The position numbers and the translations under genes were made by a program. Shown one piece after another: positions 31,167-42,988 of a stretch of DNA of 64,000 bases (the stretch's first letter is position 1; each line of letters opens with the position of its first letter). The stretch is from Undibacter mobilis (lineage in GTDB: Bacteria; Pseudomonadota; Alphaproteobacteria; Rhizobiales; Xanthobacteraceae). The notes below the pieces were generated by a model that was not told where the DNA came from, searched no databases, and saw only the letters and a list, made by a program, of their open reading frames with translations. The stretch covers positions 248,001 through 312,000 of the forward strand of contig NZ_QRGO01000003.1 in assembly GCF_003367195.1 (NCBI RefSeq), in the 5' to 3' direction.

Positions 31167-31813
31167 GCCGCGCTCCCCGCATCCTTGCTCGAGATTTCGT
31201 TGGAGCCCAGCCCCTGCCCGGTTTTGACCTTGACGACCTTCATCGCCATGGCCGGCGTGCGCGCGACCTGATCGGCGATGGACTGGCGCTTGACGCGCTC
31301 CTTGTGGCGCAGGGTCAGCACGATGGCGCCGATCATGGCGACCAGCAGGATCAGCCCCGAAATCTGGAAGAAGTAGACATACTTCGTGTAGAGCACGAGG
31401 CCGATCGCCTCGGTGTTCGTCACGTTGGTCGGAATCGGCGCGGTGATCGCACCTTTGGTCGCAGGCGCAATCGCCCAGGTGCCGACCACCAGCAGAATCT
31501 CGGCAAGGAAGATGCCGCCGATCACCATGCCAACCGGCAGATACTGCAGCACACCTTGCTTGAGCTCGGCGAAATCGACGTCGAGCATCATGACGACGAA
31601 CAGGAATAGCACCGCGACCGCGCCGACATAGACGACGACCAGGATCATCGCCAGAAATTCGGCACCCATCATCACGAACAGGCCCGACGCATTGACGAAG
31701 GCCAGAATGAGATAGAGCACCGAATGCACCGGGTTCTTCGACGCGATCACCATGAAGGCGCTCGCGACCAGAACGCAGGCAAAGAGATAAAAGAAGACGG
31801 CGGCGGCGGTCAT
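31163..31813 (-). CDS. nuoJ: NADH-quinone oxidoreductase subunit J
   Basis: The 216-residue membrane subunit has five helices, including [20 protein letters not shown] and [20 protein letters not shown] with the conserved Tyr of the pi-bulge helix (TM3). The last 40 residues are a polar cytosolic tail. It forms part of the membrane arm next to NuoK and NuoA. It follows nuoI by 5 bp and overlaps nuoK. Confidence 0.96.
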   Translation of the reverse strand: MTAAAVFFYLFACVLVASAFMVIASKNPVHSVLYLILAFVNASGLFVMMGAEFLAMILVVVYVGAVAVLFLFVVMMLDVDFAELKQGVLQYLPVGMVIGGIFLAEILLVVGTWAIAPATKGAITAPIPTNVTNTEAIGLVLYTKYVYFFQISGLILLVAMIGAIVLTLRHKERVKRQSIADQVARTPAMAMKVVKVKTGQGLGSNEISSKDAGSAA

Positions 31814-31818
31814 CGGGC

Positions 31819-32307
31819 TTACCTATAAGGCGCGTCGAGCGCGATGTTCTTGGCGATCTCGCGTTCCCAGCGGTCGCCGTTGGCGAGCAGGCGCGCCTTG
31901 TCGTAGTACAGCTCTTCTCGGGTCTCGGTGGCGAACTCGAAGTTCGGACCTTCGACAATGGCATCCACCGGGCAGGCCTCCTGGCACAGGCCGCAATAGA
32001 TGCACTTCACCATATCGATGTCGTAACGCGTGGTGCGGCGGGTGCCGTCGTTGCGGCGCGGGCCGGCCTCGATGGTGATGGCCTGCGCGGGGCAAATCGC
32101 CTCGCACAGCTTGCAGGCAATGCAGCGCTCCTCGCCGTTCGGATAGCGGCGCAGCGCATGCTCGCCTCGGAAGCGCGGCGAAATGGGTCCCTTCTCGAAA
32201 GGATAATTCAGCGTCGCCTTGGGCGCAAAAAAGTAGCGCATCGCCAGCACGGTGCCGACGACGAATTCCCAGAGAAACAGTGCTTTGGCTGCGCCGACGA
32301 GTCTCAT
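31819..32307 (-). CDS. nuoI: NADH-quinone oxidoreductase subunit I (two 4Fe-4S clusters)
   Basis: The 162-residue ferredoxin-like protein carries two CxxCxxCxxxCP motifs, at C62/C65/C68/C72 and C102/C105/C108/C112, the ligands of clusters N6a and N6b. An N-terminal amphipathic helix ([17 protein letters not shown]) docks it to the membrane arm. It relays electrons to N2 in NuoB. It is spaced 7 bp from nuoH and 5 bp from nuoJ. Confidence 0.97.
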   Translation of the reverse strand: MRLVGAAKALFLWEFVVGTVLAMRYFFAPKATLNYPFEKGPISPRFRGEHALRRYPNGEERCIACKLCEAICPAQAITIEAGPRRNDGTRRTTRYDIDMVKCIYCGLCQEACPVDAIVEGPNFEFATETREELYYDKARLLANGDRWEREIAKNIALDAPYR

Positions 32308-32314
32308 CGCGCCC

Positions 32315-33346
32315 TCACTTGATCGCAGCTTTGGCCAAATGGCCGTACTGCAGGAAGCCGGCGACGATCACGACCATCGCCAGCGACAGCGGCAGAAACA
32401 CTTTCCAGCCCAGACGCATCAACTGGTCGTAGCGGTAGCGCGGCACGATCGCCTTCGCCATGGCAAAGCCGAAGAACAGGAACAGCGCCTTGAGCACGAA
32501 CCAGATGACGCCCGGTACCCAGGTGAACGGCGCGTATGGCACCGGCGGCAGCCAGCCGCCAAGGAACAGGATGGTGCCCATGGCGCACATCGTGGCGATG
32601 GCCACGTATTCGCCGAGCATGAACATCATGTAGGGCGATGAGCCGTATTCGACCATGAAGCCGGCGACCAGTTCGGATTCCGCTTCGACGAGATCGAACG
32701 GCGGACGGTTGGTTTCCGCCAGCGCCGATATGAAGAAGATGACGAACATCGGGAACAGCGGCAGCCAATACCACGACAGCAGGCCGTAAGGACCGTTCTG
32801 CGCTTCCACGATCTTGGTCAGGTTGAGGGAGCCGGCGCACAGCAGCACGGTGATGATGACGAAACCGATCGAGACTTCGTAGGACACCATCTGCGCCGCC
32901 GAGCGCAGCGCGGCGAGAAACGGATATTTCGAGTTCGACGCCCAGCCGGCCATGATGATGCCGTACACGCCAAGCGAGGAAATCGCGAAGATGTACAGCA
33001 CGCCGACATTGATGTCGGCGATCGCCCAACCAAGATTGACCGGGATCACCGCCCAGCCGGCCAGCGCCAGCACGCAGGTGACCAGCGGCGCCAAGAGGAA
33101 CACGCCCTTGTTCGAGCCGGCCGGAATCACCGGCTCCTTGACAATGAACTTCAGAAGATCGGCGAAGGACTGCAGCAGCCCCCACGGGCCGACGACGTTC
33201 GGGCCACGGCGCATCTGCACCGCCGCCCAGATCTTGCGGTCGGCCAGCAGGATGTAGGCGATGCCGACGAGCAGCAGCACCAGCAGCAGCAGCGACTGCG
33301 CCAGGATGATGATCAGCGGCCAGAGCGTGGTCCAGAAGAAATCCAT
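32315..33346 (-). CDS. nuoH: NADH-quinone oxidoreductase subunit H
   Basis: The 343-residue membrane protein has eight helices and the quinone-site hallmarks [20 protein letters not shown] and [21 protein letters not shown] (the E-channel). It joins the peripheral and membrane arms and shapes the quinone pocket with NuoB and NuoD. It lies 10 bp after nuoG. Confidence 0.97.
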   Translation of the reverse strand: MDFFWTTLWPLIIILAQSLLLLVLLLVGIAYILLADRKIWAAVQMRRGPNVVGPWGLLQSFADLLKFIVKEPVIPAGSNKGVFLLAPLVTCVLALAGWAVIPVNLGWAIADINVGVLYIFAISSLGVYGIIMAGWASNSKYPFLAALRSAAQMVSYEVSIGFVIITVLLCAGSLNLTKIVEAQNGPYGLLSWYWLPLFPMFVIFFISALAETNRPPFDLVEAESELVAGFMVEYGSSPYMMFMLGEYVAIATMCAMGTILFLGGWLPPVPYAPFTWVPGVIWFVLKALFLFFGFAMAKAIVPRYRYDQLMRLGWKVFLPLSLAMVVIVAGFLQYGHLAKAAIK

Positions 33347-33356
33347 CTTCGCTCCC

Positions 33357-35432
33357 CTATTCCGCCGCCGTCAGCGTCAGCTTTTGCGCCGCCGCCTTGG
33401 CAAGCGCCGAGCACTCGGCCATCACGGCTGATGCGCGCGCGATCGGATTGGTGAAATAGAAGTCCGAAACCGGCGACACCAACGCGGACTTCTCCACCGT
33501 GCCGCCGAGCGACGAGAGCTTTTCAACGTCGGCCGCGGCGCCCGGTGCGATCTGGTCGATACGGGCCAGATGCGGATGCGCGGCATACAGCGCCTGGCGC
33601 AACCCCGGCAGCGAGTCATAAGGCAGCTTGGCGCCGAGCGCTTCCGACAGCGCGCGCAGGATCGCCCAGTCCTCACGGGCATCGCCCGGCGGGAACGCGG
33701 CGCGGGTCGCCAGCTGCACGCGGCCTTCCGTGTTGACGTAGGTCGCCGACTTTTCGGTGTAGGCCGCGCCGGGCAGGATGACGTCGGCGCGGTGCGCGCC
33801 ACGATCGCCGTGAGTGCCGACATAGACGACGAAGGCGCCGGCAGGGACATCGACTTCGTCCACGCCAAGCAGGAACAGGACGTCGAGCGCATTGGCCTTC
33901 AGCATCGCACCGGTGTCGAGGCCGCCCTCGCCCGGCACGAAGCCGATATCGAGCGCGCCGACGAGGCTTGCTTCGGTGTGCAGGATGTTGAAGCCGTTCC
34001 AGCCGTCCTTGATGACGCCGAGCGACTTGGCCGCCTTCGCCAGTTGCGCGAGGATCGCCGCGCCATCGGCGCGGTTCAGCGCGCCCTGGCCGACAATGAA
34101 CATCGGTTTCTGCGCCTTGGCCGGCGCATGATCAACAAACTGAGCCAGGCTGTCCGGCCCGGCGCCGAGATAGTTGTAGGTATAGGTCAGGTCGGCCTGC
34201 TCGCCGACAAGGCCGACCAGCAGATTGCCCTGACGCCAGCGCTTGCGGATGCGCGCGTTCAGCACCGGCGCTTCCTTACGCGGGTTGGTGCCGATCAGCA
34301 TGATCGCGTCGGCCTGCTCGATGCCGGCAATCGTCGAGTTGAAGATGTAGCTGCCGCGGCCGTGCTTGGGATGCAGCGGCGAACCCGGGTAACGCGCGTC
34401 AATATTCTTGACGCCGAGCGTCGTCATCATACCCTTGAGCGCAAACATGTCTTCGACCGCAGCCAATTGGCCGGCGAGCGCGCCGACACGCGACGGCGAG
34501 GCGCCGCGCATCTTGGCCGCGATGGTCGCGAAGGCTTCCTTCCAGGTCGCCGGACGCAGGCGACCGTTCTCGCGCACGTATGGCTGATCGAGGCGCTGCG
34601 TGCGCAGGCCATCGACGACATGGCGCGTCTTGTCGGAAATCCACTCTTCGTTGATGTCGTCATTGGTACGCGGCAGGATGCGCATCACTTCGCGGCCGCG
34701 CGCATCGACGCGGATGGCCGAGCCAAGCGCGTCCATGACGTCAACCGACGGCGTCTTCGACAATTCCCACGGCCGCGCGGCAAAGGCGTAAGGCTTCGAG
34801 GTCAGTGCGCCAACCGGGCACAGATCGACGACATTCGACTGCAGCTCGGAGGTCATCGCGGCTTCGAGATAAGTCGTGATCTCCATATCTTCGCCGCGGC
34901 CGATGGCGCCCAGTTCCGACACGCCCGCGACTTCCGCAGAGAAGCGGATGCAGCGCGTGCACTGGATGCAGCGGTTCATCGAGGTCTTGACCAGCGCGCC
35001 GATATACTTGTCTTCCACGGCGCGCTTATTCTCGTGATAGCGCGTGTGATCGACACCGTAGGCCATCGCCTGATCCTGCAGATCGCACTCGCCGCCCTGA
35101 TCGCAGATCGGGCAATCGAGCGGATGGTTGATCAGCAGAAACTCCATCACGCCTTCGCGCGCCTTCTTCACCATCGGCGACTTGGTGAACATCTGCGGCG
35201 GCTCACCATTGGGGCCGGGACGCAGGTCGCGGACGTTCTGGGCGCAGGAGGCGACCGGCTTCGGCGGACCGCCCTTCACCTCGATGAGGCACATGCGGCA
35301 ATTGCCGGCGATCGACAGCCGTTCGTGGAAGCAGAAACGCGGAATTTCCGCACCCGCCGCTTCGCACGCCTGGAGCAGCGTGTATTCCGGCGGGACGTCG
35401 ATTTCCTGTCCGTCGATAACGACTTTGGTCAT
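33357..35432 (-). CDS. nuoG: NADH-quinone oxidoreductase subunit G
   Basis: The 691-residue protein has an N-terminal 2Fe-2S ferredoxin domain ([23 protein letters not shown]). A His-Cys 4Fe-4S segment ([20 protein letters not shown]) and [10 protein letters not shown] follow. The rest is a molybdopterin-oxidoreductase-like domain that no longer binds molybdenum. It carries clusters N1b, N4 and N5 of complex I. It starts 1 bp after the DUF3291 gene, so it is separated from nuoF by two non-Nuo genes. Confidence 0.96.
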   Translation of the reverse strand: MTKVVIDGQEIDVPPEYTLLQACEAAGAEIPRFCFHERLSIAGNCRMCLIEVKGGPPKPVASCAQNVRDLRPGPNGEPPQMFTKSPMVKKAREGVMEFLLINHPLDCPICDQGGECDLQDQAMAYGVDHTRYHENKRAVEDKYIGALVKTSMNRCIQCTRCIRFSAEVAGVSELGAIGRGEDMEITTYLEAAMTSELQSNVVDLCPVGALTSKPYAFAARPWELSKTPSVDVMDALGSAIRVDARGREVMRILPRTNDDINEEWISDKTRHVVDGLRTQRLDQPYVRENGRLRPATWKEAFATIAAKMRGASPSRVGALAGQLAAVEDMFALKGMMTTLGVKNIDARYPGSPLHPKHGRGSYIFNSTIAGIEQADAIMLIGTNPRKEAPVLNARIRKRWRQGNLLVGLVGEQADLTYTYNYLGAGPDSLAQFVDHAPAKAQKPMFIVGQGALNRADGAAILAQLAKAAKSLGVIKDGWNGFNILHTEASLVGALDIGFVPGEGGLDTGAMLKANALDVLFLLGVDEVDVPAGAFVVYVGTHGDRGAHRADVILPGAAYTEKSATYVNTEGRVQLATRAAFPPGDAREDWAILRALSEALGAKLPYDSLPGLRQALYAAHPHLARIDQIAPGAAADVEKLSSLGGTVEKSALVSPVSDFYFTNPIARASAVMAECSALAKAAAQKLTLTAAE

Positions 35433-35433
35433 T

Positions 35434-35955
35434 TTAGTTCAGCCTTGCCGAATATCTTGCCGCGTGCTCGCTCGGGTACGTCGTCGCGCCAATGCGCGCC
35501 ATTTTCCAGTGTTGCGCGGCCGGGAGATGATCCCAGCCGAAAGCATGGTCGCTCGGGCCATGCGCCTTGAGATAATCGAGCCGCTCGACGCCCTCGTTCA
35601 GAGTCGGGCGATGACCGGCAGCGATATGCCACATCACCAAAGTCGGCTCCGGCTGTTCGAACCATGTTGCGCGCTTGTCGAAAAAGCGCGCATGCACGGT
35701 CTTGAACACGAAGCGTTCCAGCGCCTCGGCGTCTTCCCACACCGACAGATTCGGCAGAACGGCCGCATCGTCATAGACGCGCATGTCCATCGCGTGCCCG
35801 CTCTCGTCCTGCAGCCGCCAAACAAAACCCGGCAATTTGTCCGCCAGCGCGTTCACCCGCGCAACATTGCCGACGAACTCCGCCATGCGCGGATCGTCGA
35901 GCGGATACTTGATCCGCGCGATGTTGAACTGGGCGAGGTGGCAGGCGCTGCTCAT
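35434..35955 (-). CDS. DUF3291 domain protein inside the nuo operon
   Basis: The 173-residue soluble protein begins [24 protein letters not shown] and contains [43 protein letters not shown] and [20 protein letters not shown]. These are features of DUF3291, a dimeric alpha/beta-barrel fold related to monooxygenase-like proteins. Function is unknown. It overlaps the pentapeptide gene by 4 bp and ends 1 bp before nuoG, so it must be co-transcribed with complex I genes. Confidence 0.85.
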   Translation of the reverse strand: MSSACHLAQFNIARIKYPLDDPRMAEFVGNVARVNALADKLPGFVWRLQDESGHAMDMRVYDDAAVLPNLSVWEDAEALERFVFKTVHARFFDKRATWFEQPEPTLVMWHIAAGHRPTLNEGVERLDYLKAHGPSDHAFGWDHLPAAQHWKMARIGATTYPSEHAARYSARLN

Positions 35956-36302
35956 GCCGTCTTCACCTCAGCGGCCGGATGGTGTTCGTGCCAGCACGAC
36001 AGCAATTCCGTCACCTCGATGCCATCAATGGTCATGCCAGCCATGCGGCTATTGGCGATCGAAGCGCCCACAAGATTCACATTGTCGATGCGCAGGCCGG
36101 ACAGATTCACGTCAGATATGGTCCATCCGGACATGCAGGCATCTTCGAACCTGCAGCCGGCGAGATTGATGTTGTGAAAACGGCTGCCGGACATGTTGAC
36201 GTTCTCGTAGGTCGCGCCGGACAAATTGACGTCGTCGAACAGCGAACCCGAGATGTCGCTTTTCGTAGCCGCGAGACGCAATTTCTGACCGTCGATCCTC
36301 AT
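35952..36302 (-). CDS. Pentapeptide-repeat protein inside the nuo operon
   Basis: This 116-residue protein starts at ATG 36302 (MRIDGQKLRLAATKSDI), 4 bp after nuoF. Residues 20-90 are about 14 pentapeptide units of the A(D/N)LXX type (VNLSG ATYEN VNMSG SRFHN INLAG CRFED), which fold as a right-handed square beta-helix. Some such proteins mimic DNA and inhibit gyrase, but most have unknown roles. The tail [17 protein letters not shown] is His-rich. It is translationally coupled to the DUF3291 gene. A longer start would overlap nuoF. Confidence 0.88.
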   Translation of the reverse strand: MRIDGQKLRLAATKSDISGSLFDDVNLSGATYENVNMSGSRFHNINLAGCRFEDACMSGWTISDVNLSGLRIDNVNLVGASIANSRMAGMTIDGIEVTELLSCWHEHHPAAEVKTA

Positions 36303-36306
36303 CGCC

Positions 36307-37608
<1,302 letters not shown>

Positions 37609-37627
37609 GTGCTTTCTCTGGCGATCT

Positions 37628-38386
37628 TCAGTTCGGTTTCGGCTTCTTGTCGGCGCTCGCTTTCGACAACGGCGCCTTGGGCTCAGGCGACTCGCGATTG
37701 CTCGCGGCCACACTTGGCTTCTTGGCATCGTTGTCGGTCAGCGCCGCGCCGCTGTTCTGCGGTTTGGAGGCGTAGATCGCCGCATCGGTCAGCGTGGTCG
37801 GACCACCTTCCGGCGCCGAGAACTGACGGCCGTTCTGCGGACCCGGCTTCGGCGGCTTGCCGGCGGCAAAACCGTCGATGATCTTCTCAAGGCTCTCCGG
37901 TGTGAGATCCTCGTAGGTGTCTTTCCAGATCAGCGCCATCGGCGCGTTCACGCAGGCGCCGAGGCACTCGACCTCTTCCCACGAGAAATTACCGTCCGCC
38001 GACACTTCAAATGGTTCATGTGCAATGCGGTTCTTGCAGACATGAAACAGATCGTCGGCGCCGCGCAGACGGCACGGCGTCGTGCCGCACACCTGGATAT
38101 GCGCCTTCTTGCCGACCGGCTGCAGGAGGAACATCGTGTAGAACGTCGCCACTTCCATGGCGCGGATGTGCTCCATGCCGAGCATATCGGCGATGTATCG
38201 GATCGCAGCCTCGGGCAGCCAGCCGTGATGCTGCTCCTGCGCGCGCCACATCAACTGGATGACGGCCGAGGCCTGACGGCCTTCCGGGAAGCGCGCGATG
38301 ATCGTCTTCGCCCAGGCAAGGTTCTCCGCCGTAAAGGCGAATTCCTTGGGCTGAACGGCTGCGGGCGCGGTGCGGCGGACGCTCAT
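37628..38386 (-). CDS. nuoE: NADH-quinone oxidoreductase subunit E
   Basis: The 252-residue protein has the thioredoxin-like 2Fe-2S fold with ligands C100, C105, C141 and C145 (VCGTTPC and ECLGAC), cluster N1a. The family is usually 160-220 residues. Here residues 175-252 are a polar Pro/Lys/Ser/Asn-rich tail, probably disordered and without the helix-hairpin-helix end found in some relatives. It overlaps nuoD by 4 bp. Confidence 0.96.
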   Translation of the reverse strand: MSVRRTAPAAVQPKEFAFTAENLAWAKTIIARFPEGRQASAVIQLMWRAQEQHHGWLPEAAIRYIADMLGMEHIRAMEVATFYTMFLLQPVGKKAHIQVCGTTPCRLRGADDLFHVCKNRIAHEPFEVSADGNFSWEEVECLGACVNAPMALIWKDTYEDLTPESLEKIIDGFAAGKPPKPGPQNGRQFSAPEGGPTTLTDAAIYASKPQNSGAALTDNDAKKPSVAASNRESPEPKAPLSKASADKKPKPN

Positions 38387-39573
38387 CGATCAACTTCCCC
38401 GAACACAATATCGATGGAGCCGAGAATGGCGGACACGTCGGCCAGCAGGTGGCCCTTGCACAGCCAGTCCATCGACTGCAGGTGGGCAAAGCCCGGCGCA
38501 CGGATCTTGCACTTGTACGGCTTGTTGGTGCCATCGGCGACCAGATAGACGCCGAACTCACCCTTGGGTGCCTCGACCGCAGCGTAGACTTCGCCCGCGG
38601 GCACGTGGAAGCCTTCGGTATAAAGTTTGAAGTGATGGATCAGCGCTTCCATCGACTTCTTCATCTCGCCGCGCTTGGGCGGCACGATCTTCTGGTCGAC
38701 GGCCGAAACCGGGCCCTGCCCTTCGGCGGTGCGCAGCTTGTCGCAACACTGCTTCATGATCTTGGCCGACTGGCGCATCTCTTCCATGCGGATGAGATAG
38801 CGGTCGTAGCAGTCGCCATTCTTGCCAACCGGAATATCGAAGTCGAGTTCGCTGTAGCACTCGTAAGGCTGCGACTTGCGCAAGTCCCAGGCCGCGCCCG
38901 AACCGCGCACCATCACGCCCGAATAGCCCCAATTCCAGGCGTCCTCGAGCTTAACAATCGCAATATCGACATTGCGCTGCTTGAAGATGCGATTTCCGGT
39001 GAGCAGCGTATCGAGGTCGTCGACCACCTTCAGGAACGGATCGCACCAGTTATAAATGTCGTCGACAAGCTGACGCGGCAGGTCCTGATGCACGCCGCCG
39101 ACGCGGAAATACGCCGCGTGCATGCGCGAGCCGGAGGCGCGTTCGTAGAACACCATCAGCTTCTCGCGCTCTTCAAAACCCCATAGCGGCGGGGTCAGCG
39201 CGCCGACGTCCATCGCCTGCGTGGTGACGTTGAGGAGATGCGACAGGATGCGGCCGATTTCCGAATAGAGTACGCGGATCAATTGGGCGCGCTTGGGCAC
39301 CTGCAGTCCGAGCAGTTTCTCCACCGCGAGGCAGAAAGCATGCTCCTGATTCATCGGCGCGACATAATCGAGCCGGTCGAAATACGGGATCGCCTGCAGA
39401 TAGGTCTTGGCTTCGATCAGCTTCTCGGTGCCGCGATGCAAGAGACCGATATGCGGATCGACGCGGTCGACGACTTCGCCGTCAAGCTCCAGCACCAGAC
39501 GCAGCACGCCGTGCGCAGCCGGATGCTGCGGTCCGAAATTGATCGTGAAATTGCGAACGGAGGTTTCGGCCAT
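38383..39573 (-). CDS. nuoD: NADH-quinone oxidoreductase subunit D
   Basis: This 396-residue 49-kDa-type subunit has [21 protein letters not shown] near the N-terminus, [12 protein letters not shown], and the C-terminal [19 protein letters not shown] and [12 protein letters not shown]. It is related to the large subunit of NiFe hydrogenases and forms the quinone pocket with NuoB. NuoC and NuoD are separate genes here, unlike the fused NuoCD of E. coli. It shares one base with nuoC. Confidence 0.97.
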   Translation of the reverse strand: MAETSVRNFTINFGPQHPAAHGVLRLVLELDGEVVDRVDPHIGLLHRGTEKLIEAKTYLQAIPYFDRLDYVAPMNQEHAFCLAVEKLLGLQVPKRAQLIRVLYSEIGRILSHLLNVTTQAMDVGALTPPLWGFEEREKLMVFYERASGSRMHAAYFRVGGVHQDLPRQLVDDIYNWCDPFLKVVDDLDTLLTGNRIFKQRNVDIAIVKLEDAWNWGYSGVMVRGSGAAWDLRKSQPYECYSELDFDIPVGKNGDCYDRYLIRMEEMRQSAKIMKQCCDKLRTAEGQGPVSAVDQKIVPPKRGEMKKSMEALIHHFKLYTEGFHVPAGEVYAAVEAPKGEFGVYLVADGTNKPYKCKIRAPGFAHLQSMDWLCKGHLLADVSAILGSIDIVFGEVDR

Positions 39574-40232
39574 TACGGCGTCGCCTTCTTTTCAGGCTCA
39601 CCAGTGAGCTTGTTGCCCTGGCCCGGCTCTTTCGCCTTTTCGTCGCCCGGCAGCACATAGTCGGTGCCCTCCCACGGCGAGAGAAAATCGAACGACCGGA
39701 ATTCCTGATTGAGCTTCACTTTGTCGTAGACGACGCGCTTTTGCTCGTCGTCGTATCGCACCTCGACAAAACCCGTCATCGGGAAGTCCTTGCGCAGCGG
39801 ATGACCCTCGAAACCGTAATCGGTGAGGATGCGACGCATGTCGGGATGACCGGTGAACAGCACGCCGTACAGGTCGTAGGTCTCGCGCTCGAACCAATCC
39901 GCGCCGCGGAACACCTCGATCAGCGACGGAACCGGCGTCGCCTCGTCCGTTGTCACCTTGACGCGGATGCGCTGATTCAGGCGCGGCGACAGAAAGTGGT
40001 AGACGACGTCGAAGCGCTTGTCGCGGCCCGGGTAATCGACGGCCGTCACGTCGATGATGCAGACGAACTGGCAGGACGGGTCATCGCGCAGATATGTCGC
40101 CACCTTGACGATGTCGGCGGCATTGGCGGTGACGTTGAGTTCGCCGAAGGCGATCTCATGGCCGGTGACGGCGCCGGGAAGCGCGGCCCTGATCGAAGCA
40201 CCGAGATTATCGAGCGTGGTGAGAGTATCCAT
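39573..40232 (-). CDS. nuoC: NADH-quinone oxidoreductase subunit C
   Basis: The 219-residue 30-kDa-type subunit contains the family signature [20 protein letters not shown] and [20 protein letters not shown]. It links NuoD with NuoI in the peripheral arm. The C-terminus adds a Lys/Glu-rich tail. It follows nuoB by 9 bp. Confidence 0.97.
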   Translation of the reverse strand: MDTLTTLDNLGASIRAALPGAVTGHEIAFGELNVTANAADIVKVATYLRDDPSCQFVCIIDVTAVDYPGRDKRFDVVYHFLSPRLNQRIRVKVTTDEATPVPSLIEVFRGADWFERETYDLYGVLFTGHPDMRRILTDYGFEGHPLRKDFPMTGFVEVRYDDEQKRVVYDKVKLNQEFRSFDFLSPWEGTDYVLPGDEKAKEPGQGNKLTGEPEKKATP

Positions 40233-40241
40233 GGCCCGCCC

Positions 40242-40802
40242 TTACCGCTCGATCGTACCGACGCGGCGAATCTTCTTCTGCAGCATCAGTACGCCATAGA
40301 GCAGCGCCTCCGCCGTCGGGGGGCAGCCCGGCACGTAGATATCGACCGGCACGATGCGGTCGCAGCCGCGCACGACGCTGTACGAGTAATGATAGTAACC
40401 GCCGCCGTTGGCGCAGGAGCCCATCGAAATGACGTAGCGCGGCTCCGGCATCTGGTCGTAGACCTTGCGCAGGGCGGGCGCCATCTTGTTGGTCAGCGTG
40501 CCGGCGACGATCATCACGTCGGACTGCCGCGGCGACGCGCGCGGCGCAAAGCCGAAGCGCTCGACATCGTAGCGCGGCATCGACACCTGCATCATCTCGA
40601 CGGCGCAGCAGGCCAGGCCGAACGTCATCCACATCAAGGAGCCGGTGCGAGCCCAGGTGACGAGATCGTCAGCGGCGGTGACAATGAAACCCTTGTCGGA
40701 CAGTTCGTTGTTGATGCCTGCGAAAAAGGGATCGTCCGAACCCACCGGCTTGCCGGTGTTCGGATCGAGAATGCCGCGAGGTTGCGGAGCGACCATTGTC
40801 AT
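40242..40802 (-). CDS. nuoB: NADH-quinone oxidoreductase subunit B
   Basis: From ATG 40802 ([22 protein letters not shown] upstream) the protein has 186 residues. The N2 cluster ligands are visible as C65-C66 (GLACCAVEM), C130 ([10 protein letters not shown]) and C160 (YVPGCPP). N2 is the last iron-sulfur centre before quinone. The frame is open upstream into nuoA, but those codons are not part of the family. Confidence 0.97.
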   Translation of the reverse strand: MTMVAPQPRGILDPNTGKPVGSDDPFFAGINNELSDKGFIVTAADDLVTWARTGSLMWMTFGLACCAVEMMQVSMPRYDVERFGFAPRASPRQSDVMIVAGTLTNKMAPALRKVYDQMPEPRYVISMGSCANGGGYYHYSYSVVRGCDRIVPVDIYVPGCPPTAEALLYGVLMLQKKIRRVGTIER

Positions 40803-40821
40803 TGTGGTGCCTTCAGCGCGC

Positions 40822-41187
40822 TCAATCCCATTCGAGCGCGCCCTTCTTCCATTCGTAAATGAAGCCGATGGTGAGAACGCCAAGGAACAGCATCATCGAC
40901 CAGAAGCCGAACACGCCGACCTCCTTGAAAGCCACCGCCCACGGAAACAGGAACGATACTTCGAGATCGAAAATGATGAAGAGGATTGCGACGAGATAGA
41001 ATCGCACGTCGAATTTCATGCGCGCGTCATCGAAGGCGTTGAAGCCGCATTCGTAGGCGGACAGCTTTTCCGGGTCGGGCTGCTGGAAGGCGACGATGAA
41101 GGGGGCGACCAGAAGCGCCAGCCCGATCACGAGCGACACGCCGATGAAGATCACGAGGGGCAGATAATCCTGCAGCAAACCGCTCAT
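40822..41187 (-). CDS. nuoA: NADH-quinone oxidoreductase subunit A
   Basis: The 121-residue, three-helix subunit contains [31 protein letters not shown], the diagnostic ND3-type loop with its Cys. It is the first gene of the nuo operon. A 281-bp gap separates it from the HAD gene upstream, and the operon promoter presumably lies there, though no clear hexamers were placed. Confidence 0.97.
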   Translation of the reverse strand: MSGLLQDYLPLVIFIGVSLVIGLALLVAPFIVAFQQPDPEKLSAYECGFNAFDDARMKFDVRFYLVAILFIIFDLEVSFLFPWAVAFKEVGVFGFWSMMLFLGVLTIGFIYEWKKGALEWD

Positions 41188-41468
41188 TGGCGACCCCTAT
41201 CGTCTCTCGCCCCTGCCCCGTCGAGGCGGCCTGTTTCGTTCCTCGAGTCGCCGCATCGGGCGCCCGGGTTCCCGAGCAAAACCTACAAAAAGCCAAGGCT
41301 TTGTTTGGAAACATTGCAAGGACGAAGCGGCTGAGGCTTAGCGCAGCGCACAACGCCTTGGCAAGCCAACTTTACCCCTCGAATGCCTGCAAAAACGGGC
41401 GCGCGCAATGCAAGTTGTGGATCGCGGTAGACCTATGCCGAGACGGCCAGTGGCACCACGGATCTGCG

Positions 41469-42185
41469 CTAGACGCCCAGCTTGCCCGCCAGGTCGGCAA
41501 GATCGCTGCCCGCGACATCGACCGGAACGCTCGGCGACGCCTCGCCCTTGCCCGGCCCATTCTCGTTCGGCCGCGCGATGTGACCGGTGCGCAAGCCGCA
41601 GGCCGCCGCGGCGGCCAGATCGCTCGAATGCGCCGCCACCATCATGCACTGCCGGGGCTCGAGATCGAAAGCAGCACAGGCGGCCAAATAGACCTGACGC
41701 TTTGGCTTGTAGTCGCCGGCGATTTCGGCACCGAGAATGGCGTCCCACGGCAGGCCGTTGCGCCGGGCTAGGTCGACCATCAGTGAGATATTGCCATTGG
41801 ACACCGGCGCGATGCGGAATTGCGTCTTCAGACGCGTCAACGCCCCGGGAACTTCGGTCCAAGCGTCGAGCCGGTGCCAGACCAGTGTCAGGTCGTCGAG
41901 CACTTCGTCGGACAGGTTCTCCAGGCCAAAACGCGGCGCCATACGCACCAGGTTGGCCCTGTGCAGAACGTCGAGCTTGCTGAATGGCAGCCGGCCGGAC
42001 CGAACCTCCTCCATGCCAGGCTGATATTCACCCCGCCAGGCGTCGGCAAAGGCGAGCCAATCGAGGTCGAAACCCAGCGCGCCCAGAATCTTCTCGGATT
42101 CGCGGGCGACCGAGGTCCGCCAGTCGACCAGAGTTCCGAAAACGTCAAAAAACAGGGCTTTGACACCGAGGACGGGAGCCTGCAT
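41469..42185 (-). CDS. HAD-family enzyme, haloacid dehalogenase type II-like
   Basis: From ATG 42185 the protein has 238 residues. The HAD nucleophile Asp14 lies in FFDVFGTLVDWRTS, motif II is PVSNGN, and motif III/IV is GDYKPKRQVY..MMVAAHSSDL. The layout matches type II 2-haloacid dehalogenases, which hydrolyse C-halogen bonds of short acids. Many so-named proteins act on phosphate esters instead. It is a lone gene between nuoA and tRNA-Asp. The C-terminal linker PNENGPGKGEASPSVPVDV is unusual. Confidence 0.85.
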   Translation of the reverse strand: MQAPVLGVKALFFDVFGTLVDWRTSVARESEKILGALGFDLDWLAFADAWRGEYQPGMEEVRSGRLPFSKLDVLHRANLVRMAPRFGLENLSDEVLDDLTLVWHRLDAWTEVPGALTRLKTQFRIAPVSNGNISLMVDLARRNGLPWDAILGAEIAGDYKPKRQVYLAACAAFDLEPRQCMMVAAHSSDLAAAAACGLRTGHIARPNENGPGKGEASPSVPVDVAGSDLADLAGKLGV

Positions 42186-42287
42186 CCGCTGTTTCTCCAG
42201 TCGAGGGGCGCCACCGACGCCGACCCGCAATAGCCTCGGAATCCCTCTCGGGAAACCGGGCTAAGCAATTCTCGATATTGAGAAAAG

Positions 42288-42364
42288 TGGCGGGAGCGAC
42301 GGGACTCGAACCCGCGGCCTCTGCCGTGACAGGGCAGCGCTCTAACCAACTGAGCTACGCCCCC
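42288..42364 (-). tRNA. tRNA-Asp(GTC)
   Basis: The minus strand folds as a cloverleaf of 77 nt including an encoded CCA. The acceptor GGGGGCG pairs with CGCTCCC (one G-U), the D-arm is AGCTCAGTTGGTTAGAGC, the anticodon loop CTGTCAC gives GTC, and the T-loop is TTCGAGT. The discriminator is G, as expected for Asp. Confidence 0.97.
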
Positions 42365-42587
42365 GCGGGCGTTGCGGTGAGTTATAGGGGGGGCACCGCC
42401 AAGTCAAGGACAAGTGTCGGACAAGACAGGGACAACGCGCGGCACTTAGGCCCCATCCCGATGCCTCAGCTTGCGAAAAAGCCCTATTTACCGGAAGAAT
42501 CATGGTCAGACTGGCATCGAATCGTCTATGCGGGCACTGTGGTTTGGCGCTCCGCCAGACCTTGAGGATCAACAGGAGGGTCCCCTG

Positions 42588-42887
42588 ATGGCTACGGCAA
42601 CGAAGGCTCCGGCAACGGTTACCCTGAAGCATCTCGCTGCGGCGCTCGCCGACTCGCACGAGATGTCGAAGAAGCAGGCCGAAGCCGTCCTGGGTGATTT
42701 TGTCGGCAACATCGTCAAGCATCTGAAGAAGGGCGAGCGTATCCGCATTGGCGGTCTCGGCATCCTTCAGGTGCGCAAGCGTGCGGCCCGGATCGGTCGC
42801 AACCCGGCGACCGGCGAGCAGATCCAGATCAAGGCGTCGAAGAAAGTCGCCTTCCGCGCCGCCAAGGAGCTCAAGGAAGCGGTCTGA
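42588..42887 (+). CDS. HU-family DNA-binding protein
   Basis: The 99-residue protein starts at ATG 42588 with AGGAGGG upstream. It has the HU/IHF fold: two helices (KHLAAALADSHEMSKKQAEA), then the DNA-binding beta-arm around IRIGGLGILQVRKRAARIGRNPATGE with the Asn-Pro intercalating turn. A basic 12-residue N-terminal extension (MATATKAPATVT) precedes the fold, so it differs from the 90-residue HupB. It bends and compacts DNA. It is monocistronic with its own terminator. Confidence 0.93.
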   Translation: MATATKAPATVTLKHLAAALADSHEMSKKQAEAVLGDFVGNIVKHLKKGERIRIGGLGILQVRKRAARIGRNPATGEQIQIKASKKVAFRAAKELKEAV

Positions 42888-42920
42888 CGCTTCTTGCGCT
42901 GGACTCTCCGGCATCATCAA

Positions 42921-42960
42921 CGGCAGGCTCGCGGCGTTAAGCCCGGCCTGCCGTTTTGTT
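42921..42960 (+). terminator. Rho-independent terminator after the HU gene
   Basis: CGGCAGGC (42921-42928) pairs with GCCTGCCG (42946-42953), followed by TTTTGTT. Confidence 0.85.
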
Positions 42961-42988
42961 TTTGAGTATCTGCACTTTCGGTACCCGC

